Notes: generated from the sequence alone by a model not told the origin. Counted from the stretch's first letter, positions 1 through 9,033 are shown. The stretch is DNA of 64,000 nucleotides from Hymenobacter sp. ISL-91 (GCF_018613725.1 NZ_JAGGPS010000004.1:1-64000), one strand, 5' to 3'. Numbers and translations: made by a program.

Positions 1-110
1 CAACAAGGGGGATAATTCGGTCCACATCTTATCCGTCAGTAGCGTGCGGTCTGCATTCATAGACGATGAACAGCCACTTAATTGAGAACAGTTCCTAGCC
101 TTCACCAAAC

Positions 111-138
111 AAAGAGGAAGCCTGCGGGCTTCCTCTTT
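111..138 (+). terminator. Hairpin terminator of a gene upstream of the window
   Basis: A perfect 12-bp stem (111-122 with 127-138) around a TGCG loop, ending in a run of T, lies directly before the first gene. It most likely ends a plus-strand gene lying left of the window. Positions 1-110 hold no recognisable gene. Confidence 0.6.
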
Positions 139-159
139 TGCGTTTCTCTCCTCTGCCGT

Positions 160-651
160 ATGCCGCTTTTCGTTGCCGATTTACCTGCCATCAACCACGC
201 CCGCGAACTGATGGCCGAGCGCGGCATGGTGCTGCTCGGCGTATGGGCACTGCTCAATCTGGTTGTCAGCGGCTACTATGTGGCACGCACCGATGCGCGT
301 ACTGAGGCGCACCACTTTCACTTCATGAACGTGGCCTGGAACGTGGTGAATACGTTGCTGGCCGTGTGGGGCGTGTTGCAGGCCAACCCTTGGGGCGTAG
401 CGGGCCTCTCGCGTACCGAAAGCCTGGCGGCCCAGGCCCGGTTCGAGAACCTGTTGCTACTCAACGCAGCCCTCGATGTAGGTTACCTGCTCATCGGCCT
501 TTGGCTGCACCGCCGCGCCGACTCGGCCGAGCGCCCCGAACGCCTGCGCGGCTACGCTCGCTCGCTGTGGCTGCAGGGCGGCTTCCTGCTCTTGTTCGAT
601 TTGACTTTCTATTTCGTTTACCACCAATTCGCGGCGCAGCTGTTGCCTTAA
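160..651 (+). CDS. Small four-helix membrane protein, DUF6992-like
   Basis: Predicted inner-membrane protein of 163 residues with no function that I recognise. Four hydrophobic segments are visible, near residues 24-43, 63-84, 98-120 and 137-160, with His-rich and Arg-rich connecting loops. The frame is open back to 82, but the ATG at 160 is preferred because the region before it holds a terminator hairpin (111-138). It resembles the uncharacterised DUF6992 type from Cytophagales; this is from memory of the family and not certain. It stands alone, convergent with the pfpI gene, and the two share the hairpin at 675-735. Confidence 0.6.
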   Translation: MPLFVADLPAINHARELMAERGMVLLGVWALLNLVVSGYYVARTDARTEAHHFHFMNVAWNVVNTLLAVWGVLQANPWGVAGLSRTESLAAQARFENLLLLNAALDVGYLLIGLWLHRRADSAERPERLRGYARSLWLQGGFLLLFDLTFYFVYHQFAAQLLP

Positions 652-674
652 GCAGTCAGTCTCCCCAACAGAGA

Positions 675-735
675 AAGGGCCTTATCCCGCTGAAACCAAC
701 CGTTAGTACGGTGTTTTCAGCGGGATAAGGCCCTT
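675..735. terminator. Long bidirectional hairpin between convergent genes
   Basis: A perfect 21-bp inverted repeat (675-695 with 715-735) with a 19-base loop sits between the ends of the membrane-protein gene (plus) and the pfpI gene (minus). It probably terminates both. Confidence 0.7.
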
Positions 736-768
736 CCTTCGTCAGAATAACATACGGTTAAAGGTATG

Positions 769-1326
769 CTACTTTTTCCCGGTCAGGGCTTCCTTGATCT
801 TCTCGTTGAAGTTGGGGATGTCCTGGGGGTTGCGGCTGGTGATGAGGTTGCCATCAACTACCACGGTTTCGTCGGTCCAGTGGCCGCCGGCGTTTTTAAT
901 ATCGGTCTGGAGGCTGGGCCAGCTGGTTACTTTTTTGCCGCGCACCACGTCGGCTTCAATCAGCACCCAAGGGCCGTGGCAGATGGCGGCTACGGGCTTG
1001 CCCGAGCGCACGAACTCGCCCACAAAGCTCACTACCTCCGGCTTCGTGCGTAGCACGTCGGGGTTCATCTGGCCGCCGGGCAGCACCAAGGCATCATAGT
1101 CGGCCACTTTCACGTCGCCGATTACCTTGTCCACATCTACTTTGTCGCCCCAGTCCTTCTCGTCCCAGCCCTTAATCGAGCCGCTTTTCAGCGAGATGAC
1201 GTGTGCTTCGGCACCTTCTCCTTCGAGGTATTTTTTGGGCTTCTCCAGCTCCGACTGCTCGAAACCGTCGGTGGCGATAATGGCTATTTTTTTGCCTTTG
1301 AGGGCGTCGCTTCCAAGAATACTCAT
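769..1326 (-). CDS. PfpI/DJ-1 family protein (deglycase or protease-like)
   Basis: Cytosolic class I glutamine-amidotransferase-fold protein of 185 residues, the usual length for PfpI/YhbO/YraA proteins. These are described as proteases or as glyoxal-adduct deglycases; which one applies here cannot be told from sequence. The nucleophile elbow AICHGPW places the catalytic Cys at 116 with His117 next to it, and the conserved acidic residue is Glu23 in GFEQSE. The motif LPGGQMNPD at 82-90 is also typical. The gene is monocistronic: a terminator for the preceding thioesterase gene lies just upstream, and a shared hairpin lies downstream. Confidence 0.9.
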   Translation of the reverse strand: MSILGSDALKGKKIAIIATDGFEQSELEKPKKYLEGEGAEAHVISLKSGSIKGWDEKDWGDKVDVDKVIGDVKVADYDALVLPGGQMNPDVLRTKPEVVSFVGEFVRSGKPVAAICHGPWVLIEADVVRGKKVTSWPSLQTDIKNAGGHWTDETVVVDGNLITSRNPQDIPNFNEKIKEALTGKK

Positions 1327-1357
1327 TGCGCATTGGGATTATGGTAGGAAAATAAAA

Positions 1358-1384
1358 AACCGAAGGCGCCGGGCGCCTTCGGTT
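1358..1384 (-). terminator. Intrinsic terminator of the thioesterase gene
   Basis: A 13-bp perfect stem (1358-1370 with 1372-1384), whose tip must open to form a loop, is followed on the minus strand by a T-rich tract (complement of 1350-1359). It lies about 70 bases past the stop of the thioesterase gene and upstream of pfpI. Confidence 0.75.
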
Positions 1385-1451
1385 CTTCTCTAACGGCTGC
1401 CGGGGCCGGAGGTTGAGTAGGATTTTGGCCTCAGGCCATTACGGCCGGTTG

Positions 1452-1970
1452 TCAGTCTTCGCCTTTGCGGGCGCTTTTGAAGTGCTTACGCAACTCCCGA
1501 ACCCGCTCGTCGAATCCGTCGGGCTCGTAATCCACCTCGTTCACATCAAGCTGCTCGAGCAGCTCCATCAGGGCAGGCGAGTGTTCGGTGCGGGTGCCGC
1601 CGGGCAGGCGTACCAGGGTCATTTCCGACCATAGCAGGGCTTTCAGCTGCAGGCTGTCTTCGCGCAGCATCTGCATCTCTACCACCAGGTTCGAGTTATC
1701 GAAATGGATGAGCTGGGTACGAATGCGCACGGTTTCGGCGTGGCGGGCGGGCCGCAGGTAAGCAATGTGGTGCTTGGTAATCACCCAGCCGGCGGCCTGC
1801 TCCTGCGCCTGCTGGCCCAGGTTCAGGGCGTAGTGTTGCAGGGCGTGCTCTTCGCGGGCGTTCAGGAAGTAATCGAGGTAGCGGGCGTTGTTGAGGTGGC
1901 CGAGCATGTCGCAGTCCTGAAACCGGACGCGGTGAGTGGTTTCGGGCGTTTGAACGAGGGGGACAGACAT
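1452..1970 (-). CDS. Acyl-CoA thioesterase, 4HBT/YbgC-like hotdog fold
   Basis: Predicted cytosolic thioesterase of 172 residues that would hydrolyse an acyl-CoA or acyl-ACP thioester. The N-terminal half carries the 4-hydroxybenzoyl-CoA thioesterase signature DCDMLGHLNNARYLDYF (19-35), with the candidate catalytic Asp21 followed by the conserved H-x-N. A charged C-terminal tail of about 35 residues extends beyond the core domain. The natural substrate cannot be inferred. The small secreted-protein gene lies 56 bases upstream in the same direction, so the two may be co-transcribed. An intrinsic terminator follows at 1358-1384. Confidence 0.85.
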   Translation of the reverse strand: MSVPLVQTPETTHRVRFQDCDMLGHLNNARYLDYFLNAREEHALQHYALNLGQQAQEQAAGWVITKHHIAYLRPARHAETVRIRTQLIHFDNSNLVVEMQMLREDSLQLKALLWSEMTLVRLPGGTRTEHSPALMELLEQLDVNEVDYEPDGFDERVRELRKHFKSARKGED

Positions 1971-2026
1971 AGAAAGCAGGCGGTGGAAAAGCGGGCCGGA
2001 AAAGGAGACTGATTGGGTTGAGGCGG

Positions 2027-2464
2027 CTACTTTTTACGGGCCCGCATCTGCTCCTGCACCTGCTTCTGCTTGGCTTTCAGCTGCTGGTATTGTTCGGGGC
2101 TGAGCACCTGCTGCAGCTCACGGTCGGAGGTAGCATTGATGCTTTTGAGTTCGGCCAGCAGCGCCGGGCGGTCGGTTTTAAGGCGTACCTGGGCCTGCTT
2201 AGCCTGCTCAAGGGTGCTGGTGAAAATCTTTCGCACGCTGCTGCGTTGCTCGTCGGTCAGGTTCAGCTGCTCGGTCAGCACGTCGGTCAGGTCGCGGGCG
2301 GCGGGCGGGGCGGCGGCTACGGCCTTGGCTTCGGCCCGCACCTCGCGGCCCGATTTGGCAGGGGCCGCGGTGGTGCTGGTAGCTACAGCCGCCGGCCGGC
2401 GCGCACAGGCGCTGCCCAGCAAACCAGCCGCCAGCACCATCGCCAAAGGAGTACGAAAAGTCAT
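2027..2464 (-). CDS. Small exported protein with Spy/CpxP-like LTxEQ motif
   Basis: Exported helical protein of 145 residues. A hydrophobic signal segment (residues 5-20) ends in GSAC, an imperfect lipobox with Cys20, so lipoprotein attachment is possible but not certain. An Ala/Pro-rich linker follows. The helical C-terminal half has LNLTDEQRSSVRKIF and LSPEQYQQL, reminiscent of the LTxxQ repeats of the periplasmic Spy/CpxP chaperone group. The family assignment is an inference from these short motifs. It precedes the thioesterase gene on the same strand. Confidence 0.65.
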   Translation of the reverse strand: MTFRTPLAMVLAAGLLGSACARRPAAVATSTTAAPAKSGREVRAEAKAVAAAPPAARDLTDVLTEQLNLTDEQRSSVRKIFTSTLEQAKQAQVRLKTDRPALLAELKSINATSDRELQQVLSPEQYQQLKAKQKQVQEQMRARKK

Positions 2465-2676
2465 AAAGAAGAAATTCAGGGAGCAAAAATCCTACCTACG
2501 CGAAAAGCCGCGCCGGGTCTGATTTCAGTGAAAGTGCGAAACGGCACCTAATTCTGAGCGAAGGCATAACGGTAGTTGAAGAATGACGCGCTTAGCACTT
2601 TCGCATACGTCGGAATAAGTTTACCAACACGACGAAAGGGCGAAGTTTGCGAACAGTTGGTCAATGCCTTGTTCTA

Positions 2677-2727
2677 ACGGCGGGCGGGGACACCCGCAGG
2701 ACAGCGCAGCTAAGCCCCGCCCCTACA
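2677..2727. repeat. GC-rich REP-like half element, copy 1
   Basis: The ends ACGGCGGGCGGGG and AGCCCCGCCCCTACA match one arm of the paired elements at 39886-39987 and 40999-41114, but about 23 unrelated bases replace the short loop. It lies between the GMC oxidase stop and the start of the small exported-protein gene. Confidence 0.6.
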
Positions 2728-2754
2728 CCGACCTCCCAGCCTATGGTTAATTAT

Positions 2755-4776
2755 TCAACCTGCCTTAAGCTGCTGGGCCGTGTAGTGCGCAAGGGCCATA
2801 ATGGTGAGCATGGGGTTGACACCGCTGCAGGCCGGGAAAGCCGAACCGTCGGCCACGAACAGGTTTCTCACTTCGTACAGTTCGCCGCTGGGGCTGGCCG
2901 GATGCGTGGCCCGGTCGCCCCCCATACGGCAGGTGCTCATCTGGTGGGCGCTATACAGGCCAAACTGGTTGGCTTTCCAGCTGAGGTTGGGCAGCCCGTC
3001 GAGCACTGCGGGGTTGAGGAGGTGGCCGTTTTCGGCATGCAGCAGCGGCAGCGTACCATGAGGCAGCAGCACCGTACGGGCCCCGGCGGCCACCTGTATT
3101 TCGGCCGCCGCGCGCACCCCGCGCAGCATGTTGTGGCGGTCAAAGTCGCTGAGGCTGTAATCGATGAGGGCCTGACCGTGCTTGTCGACGGAAACCCGGC
3201 CGCCGTCCCGGTCGCGGGTAAGTACAATGAACGAACCGATATGCGCGGCCTCGTGCATCAACTCCTTGTGCTGGCGGCCCGACAGCCAAGGCATCACCAT
3301 GCTCATCAGGCCGGGATGGGCGGGCGGGGTTTCGATTTTAGCGCCGAAGTTGGTGCCGTCGAGCATGGTAAAACCGTCATTCACCACCGACATCATCGGC
3401 CCGTGCCAGGAGTTCATGCGCTGCGGATACACGCCCGAAACCACCACCGTAGGATGCAGGTGCAGGTGCTGACCCAGGTGCGGGTGGCGCAGGCCGCTGC
3501 GCAACAGCAGCGCCGGCGTCTGCACGGCCCCGCCGGCCACTACCACCCGCTTGGCCCGCACCGTTACGCGCACCGGCCGGCCGTCGGGGCCGGTGTAGGT
3601 GGCCTCGGCGCCGGTGGCGCGGCCCTGGGTTACGGTTACGCGCGCTACTTCTGTATCGCACAGCAACCGGGCACCGTGCTCGAAGGCGGTTTGCAGGTAG
3701 GTATTCAGCGTGCCCTGCTTTACGTTGTGCCGGTCGCCGAAACAGCTGTAGCCCATGCCGGCAAAGTGCTCCTCGCAGTCGGCCGACGGGTGACGCTCGT
3801 TGCGCGGAATCAGCTTCACCTCCTGCCCCAGCCGCCGCGAGCCATCGAGCAGGGCCTGGTTCTGGCCGTTGTGGCGCACGTAATCGATGTTCACGCCCAG
3901 CGTACGGCTCACGGCATCGAGGCTCTGCTTGAACTCCATCGACGTAAAATGCGGCACCTGATGCTCGCGGGCCCACTCCTGCAACACGTAATCGGGGGTG
4001 CGGAAGGCGCCGGCCCAGTTAACAGTGGTGCCCCCGCCCAGGCAGGAACCCGCCAGCAGCGCCACGCCGCCATCCTGGGTGCCCAGCGTACCGCGGGCAT
4101 CATAAAGCTGGCCCAGCATGTCCACCTCCCGCTGTGTGAAGTCGTTGCCGTGGAAGTACGGGCCTTTTTCAAGCACCAGCACCTCGTGGCCGGCGGCGGC
4201 CAGTTCGCCGGCCACTACGCCCCCCCCCGCCCCGCTGCCAATTACCAGCACGTCGCAGTCATAAGTAATATCCTGCGTGGGCTGCAGTGTCTGCAACGGC
4301 CGGGCGGCGGCCGGTTGGGGTACCACAGTTTCGGCTGGCACCTGGGGACCGTCGTAGCCGATGGCCTCCCACACTAAATGAGCGGTTTCGGGCTGCGAGC
4401 CGCCGTAATACAGAAACACGCACAGCTTGCGCAGCGCCTGAAACCCCTTCCGCAGCTGTCCTACCTGCGAGGAAGCCCAACTTTGCAGCAGCTTTTCGCG
4501 CTGCCCGGCATCAAGCCTTACAAACGATTTGAGAGGCCCGAACCACGTCAGGCCCAGAGCCGGCGAATCGAGCAGCCGCAGCAGCTGCTCGAACTCCTGC
4601 TGCGCCCCGGCCGGCTGCGCCGACAGCGCCTCAGCCATCTTATCCAGATCAATACCTTCGGAGCCTCGCCGAGCCCAGTAAGCAGCGTCTTCGGTCCCAG
4701 GGGGCGGAGCCAGCGCAGGAACGAACGTATCGGCGAGGGCGCGCAGGGTGGTGCGCTGGGCTTCGGTAAACTGCAT
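2755..4776 (-). CDS. GMC-family FAD-dependent alcohol oxidoreductase
   Basis: Glucose-methanol-choline oxidoreductase of 673 residues, expected to oxidise an alcohol to an aldehyde with FAD. The dinucleotide-binding motif IGSGAGGG starts at 179, followed by the Glu of VLEKG near 203. The second signature, LLAGSCLGGGTTVNW, and the C-terminal block with SAHQMSTCRMGG, VADGSAFP and GVNPMLTIMALA are typical. About 170 residues precede the FAD domain, as in long-chain fatty alcohol oxidases. There is no signal peptide. The next gene upstream on the same strand is an aldehyde dehydrogenase, 267 bases away across a repeat, so the two could act in sequence. The substrate is unknown. Confidence 0.9.
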   Translation of the reverse strand: MQFTEAQRTTLRALADTFVPALAPPPGTEDAAYWARRGSEGIDLDKMAEALSAQPAGAQQEFEQLLRLLDSPALGLTWFGPLKSFVRLDAGQREKLLQSWASSQVGQLRKGFQALRKLCVFLYYGGSQPETAHLVWEAIGYDGPQVPAETVVPQPAAARPLQTLQPTQDITYDCDVLVIGSGAGGGVVAGELAAAGHEVLVLEKGPYFHGNDFTQREVDMLGQLYDARGTLGTQDGGVALLAGSCLGGGTTVNWAGAFRTPDYVLQEWAREHQVPHFTSMEFKQSLDAVSRTLGVNIDYVRHNGQNQALLDGSRRLGQEVKLIPRNERHPSADCEEHFAGMGYSCFGDRHNVKQGTLNTYLQTAFEHGARLLCDTEVARVTVTQGRATGAEATYTGPDGRPVRVTVRAKRVVVAGGAVQTPALLLRSGLRHPHLGQHLHLHPTVVVSGVYPQRMNSWHGPMMSVVNDGFTMLDGTNFGAKIETPPAHPGLMSMVMPWLSGRQHKELMHEAAHIGSFIVLTRDRDGGRVSVDKHGQALIDYSLSDFDRHNMLRGVRAAAEIQVAAGARTVLLPHGTLPLLHAENGHLLNPAVLDGLPNLSWKANQFGLYSAHQMSTCRMGGDRATHPASPSGELYEVRNLFVADGSAFPACSGVNPMLTIMALAHYTAQQLKAG

Positions 4777-4904
4777 GGTAAGCGGAAAATCGGGCAGTAC
4801 TACCCACCGGAAAGCAGGCCCTAAAAGGTCGGCATTTTTCCTGAAAACTACTCGGCTTGCATACTAAAAGCGTTAAACAAGTGAGTTGCTGGATGCGGAA
4901 AATC

Positions 4905-5010
4905 GTTTGTCATCCTGAGCAGAGCGAAGGACCTATCACGCCTGACTTACCCTGCCAATGGCTAGTTTCCGCGCAAAAAATGTCCTTCGCTGCACTCAGG
5001 ATGACAAACA
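4905..5010. repeat. Imperfect inverted repeat of the GTCATCCTGAG family
   Basis: Arms 4905-4934 and 4981-5010 are inverted copies of GTTTGTCATCCTGAG...GCGAAGGAC with about four differences and a 46-base loop. It is the same family as the perfect copy at 43694-43794. It fills the gap between the aldehyde dehydrogenase and GMC oxidase genes; no ORF is seen there. Confidence 0.75.
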
Positions 5011-5043
5011 AGCTTCCCAACTCGCCAACCCGCTTATTCACCG

Positions 5044-6483
5044 TTACAGCCAGCGCAGCAGCAGGCTTACCATTTTGCTTACTCCGTTGGTGTAGGGCGG
5101 GTACAGCGGCTTTAGGGCCGTGAAGCCTACCCGCTGCTTGAGCACCGATTTTTCGTTGCTGAAGGCCATGAAGCCAGCATGACCGTGGCAGCGGCCGATG
5201 CCGCTGTTACCGAAGCCGCCGAAGGGCAGCTCGGGGTGGGCCAGGTGCAGAATAGTTTCGTTGACGCAGGCGCCGCCGGCCGGAATGTTCTGGAGCAGGT
5301 AGCGCTGGTTTTCCTTGTCCTGCGTGAACACGTAGAGCGCCAGTGGTTTGGGATGGGCATTCACCATATCAACGGCCCGCGAGAGGCTGCTGAAGGTGCT
5401 TACCGGCAGCAGCGGCCCAAAGATTTCCTCCTGCATAATGCGGCTGTCGGCAGGCGCATCGAGCAGTACGGTGGGTTCGATGAAGCGCTGGGCGGCATCG
5501 GTTGTGCCCCCGAACACGACTTCGGCGCCCTGCTGGCGGGCGTCTTCGAGCAGGCCAGCCACGCGCCCGAAATGGTGGTCGTTTACGATGCGGGCAAAAG
5601 AACCGGACTCGCTGACGGGCCGGCCTTCGGGGGAGTAAAAGCGCTGAGTGGCGGCGCGCATTTCGGCCACCAGCTCATCGCGCACGGCCTCGTGTACCAG
5701 CACATAATCGGGGGCTACGCAGGTCTGGCCCGCGTTCAGGCCTTTGCCCCAGATTATTTTCTCGGCCGCGTCGCGCAGATCGGCCGTTTCGTCGACTACG
5801 GCCGGGCTTTTGCCGCCCAGCTCCAGCGTTACGCTGGTAAGGTGCTCGGCGGCGGCGCGCATCACGATCTTACCCACCTGCGGGCTGCCTGTGAAGAAAA
5901 TATGGTCGAAGGGCAATTTCAGCAGTTCGGTGGCTACGTCCTTGTCACCCTGCACTACAGCTACCTCGGCCTCATCGAACAACTCGCGACACATACGGGC
6001 CAGTAGTTCGGCCACGGCGGGCGTCATCTCCGACGGCTTGATGATGGCCGCGTTGCCGGCGGCCAGGGCCGAAATTAAGGGGTCGATGGCCAGGTAAAAA
6101 GGATAGTTCCAGGGCGCAATAATCAGCGTAACGCCCTTGGGCTCGGCTTGTACCCAGCCATGGGTGCCCACCAGGGCCATGGGCGTGCCCACACGGCGCG
6201 GGGCCGCCCATTGTTCCAAGTGGCGCAGAGTATGGCGCAGTTCCGTCTGCGACGACCAGATTTCGGTGACGTCGGTTTCGACGGCGGGCTTGCGGAAATC
6301 AGTGTACAGAGCCTCACAAATGGCGTCGCGGTTATCGGTCAGCCAGGCATCGAGGCGGCGCAAACGGGCGGCGCGGCTGCTCACGGCCTCGCGGCGCAAG
6401 GCCTCGGCACGGCCCCGCTGCAGGGCAAACAGCGCCGGTATAGACAGTTGGGTAGCAGCGGGGGCAGTGGGAGCAGAAACCAT
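5044..6483 (-). CDS. Aldehyde dehydrogenase, ALDH3-like
   Basis: NAD(P)-dependent aldehyde dehydrogenase of 479 residues that would convert an aldehyde to a carboxylic acid. The catalytic pair is Glu221 (TLELGGKSP) and Cys255 (GQTCVAPDYV), with the oxyanion Asn126 in APWNYP and FTGS at 197-200. The lack of a long N-terminal extension and the hydrophobic C-terminal end (KMVSLLLRWL) resemble ALDH3 fatty aldehyde dehydrogenases. The ATG at 6483 is preferred over the one 13 codons upstream because the extra residues are unlike the family. The GMC oxidase gene follows in the same direction, suggesting two-step alcohol oxidation. Confidence 0.92.
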   Translation of the reverse strand: MVSAPTAPAATQLSIPALFALQRGRAEALRREAVSSRAARLRRLDAWLTDNRDAICEALYTDFRKPAVETDVTEIWSSQTELRHTLRHLEQWAAPRRVGTPMALVGTHGWVQAEPKGVTLIIAPWNYPFYLAIDPLISALAAGNAAIIKPSEMTPAVAELLARMCRELFDEAEVAVVQGDKDVATELLKLPFDHIFFTGSPQVGKIVMRAAAEHLTSVTLELGGKSPAVVDETADLRDAAEKIIWGKGLNAGQTCVAPDYVLVHEAVRDELVAEMRAATQRFYSPEGRPVSESGSFARIVNDHHFGRVAGLLEDARQQGAEVVFGGTTDAAQRFIEPTVLLDAPADSRIMQEEIFGPLLPVSTFSSLSRAVDMVNAHPKPLALYVFTQDKENQRYLLQNIPAGGACVNETILHLAHPELPFGGFGNSGIGRCHGHAGFMAFSNEKSVLKQRVGFTALKPLYPPYTNGVSKMVSLLLRWL

Positions 6484-6652
6484 AGGAAGGAGTATAAAAT
6501 AGATGAAACGCGCCTGACCCAATACGGAAGGCGCTGGCTGTTCATACCTCCAAAGCCCGGCAATTGTTCAGCTGACCAGCAGTACCACTACGGTAGAGCG
6601 AAGGCGAAATCGTAGCTTGCGATGCATCAAATGCCTTTTTCCCTTCCTTTTT

Positions 6653-7237
6653 ATGCTCAACCGCAACAGCTACTTCATTCGCGAACATGTGGGCGCCTTT
6701 AAGCTCAAAGACACCTACGACATCCTCGACCCTGAAACCCAGCAGCAGCTGGCTTACGCCGTGGAAACCACGCCTGGTTGGGTGCTGGCCCTGCGCCTGG
6801 TAGTGGGCAAGCAGATGCTGCCGGTAACCATTACGGTGCGCGAGCACGCCGAAGCACCGCCGCTGTTCCGTATCGAGCGGGGCTTCACGTTTATGCGCTC
6901 GAAAGTGCACGTGTACGATGCGCAGGACCAGCCCGTAGGCTATTTCAAGAGCAAGCTCTTCACGCTGGGCGGCGGTTTTAATGTGTACTCGCCGCAGGAT
7001 GTGTTGGTAGCCGAAGTAAAGGGCAACTGGAAGGGCTGGGACTTTACGTTTGTCAGCGCCACGGGCCAGGAAATTGGCCTTGTTACGAAGAAATGGGCCG
7101 GTTTGGGCCGCGAGCTGTTCACTACGGCCGATAACTACCTGATTTCCATTCACGACATGGGCGCGCAGCAGGCGGCCTCCAACATACTGCTACTGGCCGC
7201 CGGCTTGGCCATCGACACCGTGTTCAAGGAGCAGTAG
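6653..7237 (+). CDS. Phospholipid scramblase/LURP-one-related protein
   Basis: Protein of 194 residues with the look of the tubby-like scramblase/LOR fold: a string of beta strands, with motifs such as FTFMRSKVHVYDAQ, FNVYSPQDVLVAEVKGNWKGWDF and ITTKKW-like VTKKWAGLGRELFTTADNY, then a hydrophobic C-terminal helix (about 172-188) as in this superfamily. Bacterial members have no established function. The frame starts earlier with TTG at 6617, but ATG 6653 gives the natural start MLNRNSYFIREHVG. It is convergent with the TPR gene across a shared hairpin. Confidence 0.75.
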   Translation: MLNRNSYFIREHVGAFKLKDTYDILDPETQQQLAYAVETTPGWVLALRLVVGKQMLPVTITVREHAEAPPLFRIERGFTFMRSKVHVYDAQDQPVGYFKSKLFTLGGGFNVYSPQDVLVAEVKGNWKGWDFTFVSATGQEIGLVTKKWAGLGRELFTTADNYLISIHDMGAQQAASNILLLAAGLAIDTVFKEQ

Positions 7238-7238
7238 T

Positions 7239-7283
7239 TTGTAGTGGTCAGAGAAGAATGACGTGCTTCTCTGACCACTACAA
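7239..7283. terminator. Bidirectional hairpin between convergent genes
   Basis: A perfect 18-bp stem (7239-7256 with 7266-7283) with a 9-base loop begins two bases after the scramblase-like gene and ends just before the stop of the TPR gene on the other strand. Confidence 0.75.
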
Positions 7284-7285
7284 CC

Positions 7286-8524
7286 CTACCTTTTCTTCTT
7301 CTTGTTTTTCTGCAGGTAAGCCCCGGCCTCTTTCTGGGCCTCCGATTTGCGGTCGGCCTTCTTGAACACCTCCTGGTAGTAGCGGGTGGCGTCTTCGGGG
7401 TTGTTCTGCTTGACAGATATGCGGGCCAGGTTGAGCAGGGCGTAGAGGTAGAACCCCTGCTGGTTGTCGCCGGTGCTTTCGGAGAACACCACGCAGCGCT
7501 GGTAGTAGTCGCGGGCCTTGTCGAGGTCCTGGTAGCGGCTCTCCATCAGGCTGCCCAGAAAAAACGTAGCGTAGCGCCCGCTGATGCCTTCGTAGCCCGG
7601 CATGCCCCGGTTTATCTTGTCGAGAATGTCGCGGCTGACCCGCTCACACTCCCGCAGGTCACCCACCTGGTAGCTCATCAGGGCATAAAAGCGCTGAAAG
7701 TAGCCGTTGTCGGGGTAGGTAGTGGCCATCTGCTGGGCGATGGGCAGGGCTTCAGCCGGCTTGTTTTCCTGGTTCTGCAGAATTTTCATCAGGAACACCT
7801 TCGCCTCGGGGCCGGTATAAAAGCCATTGGCCGCCACGTTGCGCAGCTGTTGCAGGCCCAGCTGCTTGTTGCCCCTCGGGAAAAACAGCATCACCGGCCG
7901 TAGCAGCGGGTAGTTGTCGGCAATCCAGGGAGCATAATAGTTGATGAGGGCCTGGCCAAACAGGAACTCGGGGCTGAGGCCGTTGGCCTCGCGGCTCTTT
8001 TCGAGGTAGCTGAGGGCCCGCTTGCTCTCGACGGTGGCCTTGCGCCAGTTGCTGCGCTCGGCGTTCAGGCGGGCCGAAAAACCATAGGCCGCCGACAGGA
8101 AAAAGCTAGCCTCGTAGTTCTTATTGTCTTTCTTGTAAAGTGCCTCGCCCCGGGTAACAGCCGTGTCCATGTAGGCCAGAAACACCTTGTCGTACTGCTT
8201 ATTGGTGATGTTGCTGGGCATTATTTTCCACCAGGTGCTGAGCCCGAGCAGAAAATACGGCATGGGGTGCTGGGGGTAGCGGCGGCGCAGGCTCCGGAAC
8301 TGCCGCTCGGCCTTGTCGTACTTGAAATTGTAGAGGTTATACACCGCGCCCTCCAACTCTGTCTGAATATCCTTATCGAGCAGCAGCCACCCCGAAATAT
8401 TGGCTGCAAGGGGGGCTACATCTACATTTTCGAGGCGGATACGGGTGGTGTCGGGCTGCTGAGCCCAGGCGGTGCTCGGCAGGCAGAGCAGCAGAAGGGC
8501 CGAGCACAGCAGGAATGAACGCAT
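7286..8524 (-). CDS. Exported TPR protein
   Basis: Periplasmic protein of 412 residues. The ATG at 8524 is chosen because it opens a clean signal peptide (MRSFLLCSALLLLCLPSTAWA, likely cut before QQ); the frame runs further upstream but adds 56 unlikely residues. The body is helical, with several TPR-like pairs, for example around NYEASFFLSAAYGFSARL, FLFGQALINYYAPW and FLGSLMESRYQDLDKARDYYQRC. The C-terminus is very Lys-rich. It probably scaffolds protein-protein contacts at the envelope; no specific partner is evident. The gene stands alone. Confidence 0.75.
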   Translation of the reverse strand: MRSFLLCSALLLLCLPSTAWAQQPDTTRIRLENVDVAPLAANISGWLLLDKDIQTELEGAVYNLYNFKYDKAERQFRSLRRRYPQHPMPYFLLGLSTWWKIMPSNITNKQYDKVFLAYMDTAVTRGEALYKKDNKNYEASFFLSAAYGFSARLNAERSNWRKATVESKRALSYLEKSREANGLSPEFLFGQALINYYAPWIADNYPLLRPVMLFFPRGNKQLGLQQLRNVAANGFYTGPEAKVFLMKILQNQENKPAEALPIAQQMATTYPDNGYFQRFYALMSYQVGDLRECERVSRDILDKINRGMPGYEGISGRYATFFLGSLMESRYQDLDKARDYYQRCVVFSESTGDNQQGFYLYALLNLARISVKQNNPEDATRYYQEVFKKADRKSEAQKEAGAYLQKNKKKKR

Positions 8525-9033
8525 AGGGTACAGCTTGGGTGGCCCCAAAATACGAGCAAAAAGGTCGGGGGAGTTCCCTCTCATACGGAAGCGGGCAAAA
8601 AAAAGAGGCTGAAGCTCCCACAGCCTCAACCTCTTTTGCGTTTGCCGACCCTTAAAAAGGCCCGGTAAACGGCCAGCGACTAAAATTCCCACCCAAAGTC
8701 GCTGGATATCTGGTGCAAATGTACCACCCTCTCTACACTTGACATGCCCGCGGCCTTTATCCCTTAAGCCAGCCTAAGCGGCGGGGAATTTGCAGATTCC
8801 TCGCCCAGGACGCGGCCACAGGCCGGCAGTTGGTATGCTGTTGTAAAACCTGTGCTTACTGCACAGAAGCAGACCTTGCAAGCCTGCCTTTAGTACCGAA
8901 GCCGATTCTACTATACAAAGGTCACTAAGCTTCAGCTAGATAACCACTACCTTATTCGCCATTCATAGTGCTTGGTTGACCAATTGTATTAACTTCACGT
9001 TCCCATCCCGCCATTGAGGCACCACCCTGCGTC
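8525..9033. other. 509-base gap with two hairpins, no gene
   Basis: Between the divergent TPR and AraC genes I see no ORF, tRNA or riboswitch. Two inverted repeats stand out. One is 8601-8637 (outer arms AAAAGAGG/CCTCTTTT). The other is 8673-8681 with 8697-8705 (CCAGCGACT/AGTCGCTGG). The region presumably carries the promoters of both flanking genes. Confidence 0.5.

Noticed and set aside
2647..4377. Plus-strand 576-codon open frame opposite the GMC oxidase
   Set aside because: It mirrors the GC-rich minus-strand gene, which has full GMC motifs. The plus frame shows no domain, signal or codon logic.
8525..9033. tRNA or riboswitch in the 509-base gap
   Set aside because: The hairpins there have no tRNA cloverleaf or T-loop sequence, and no riboswitch core I recognise.
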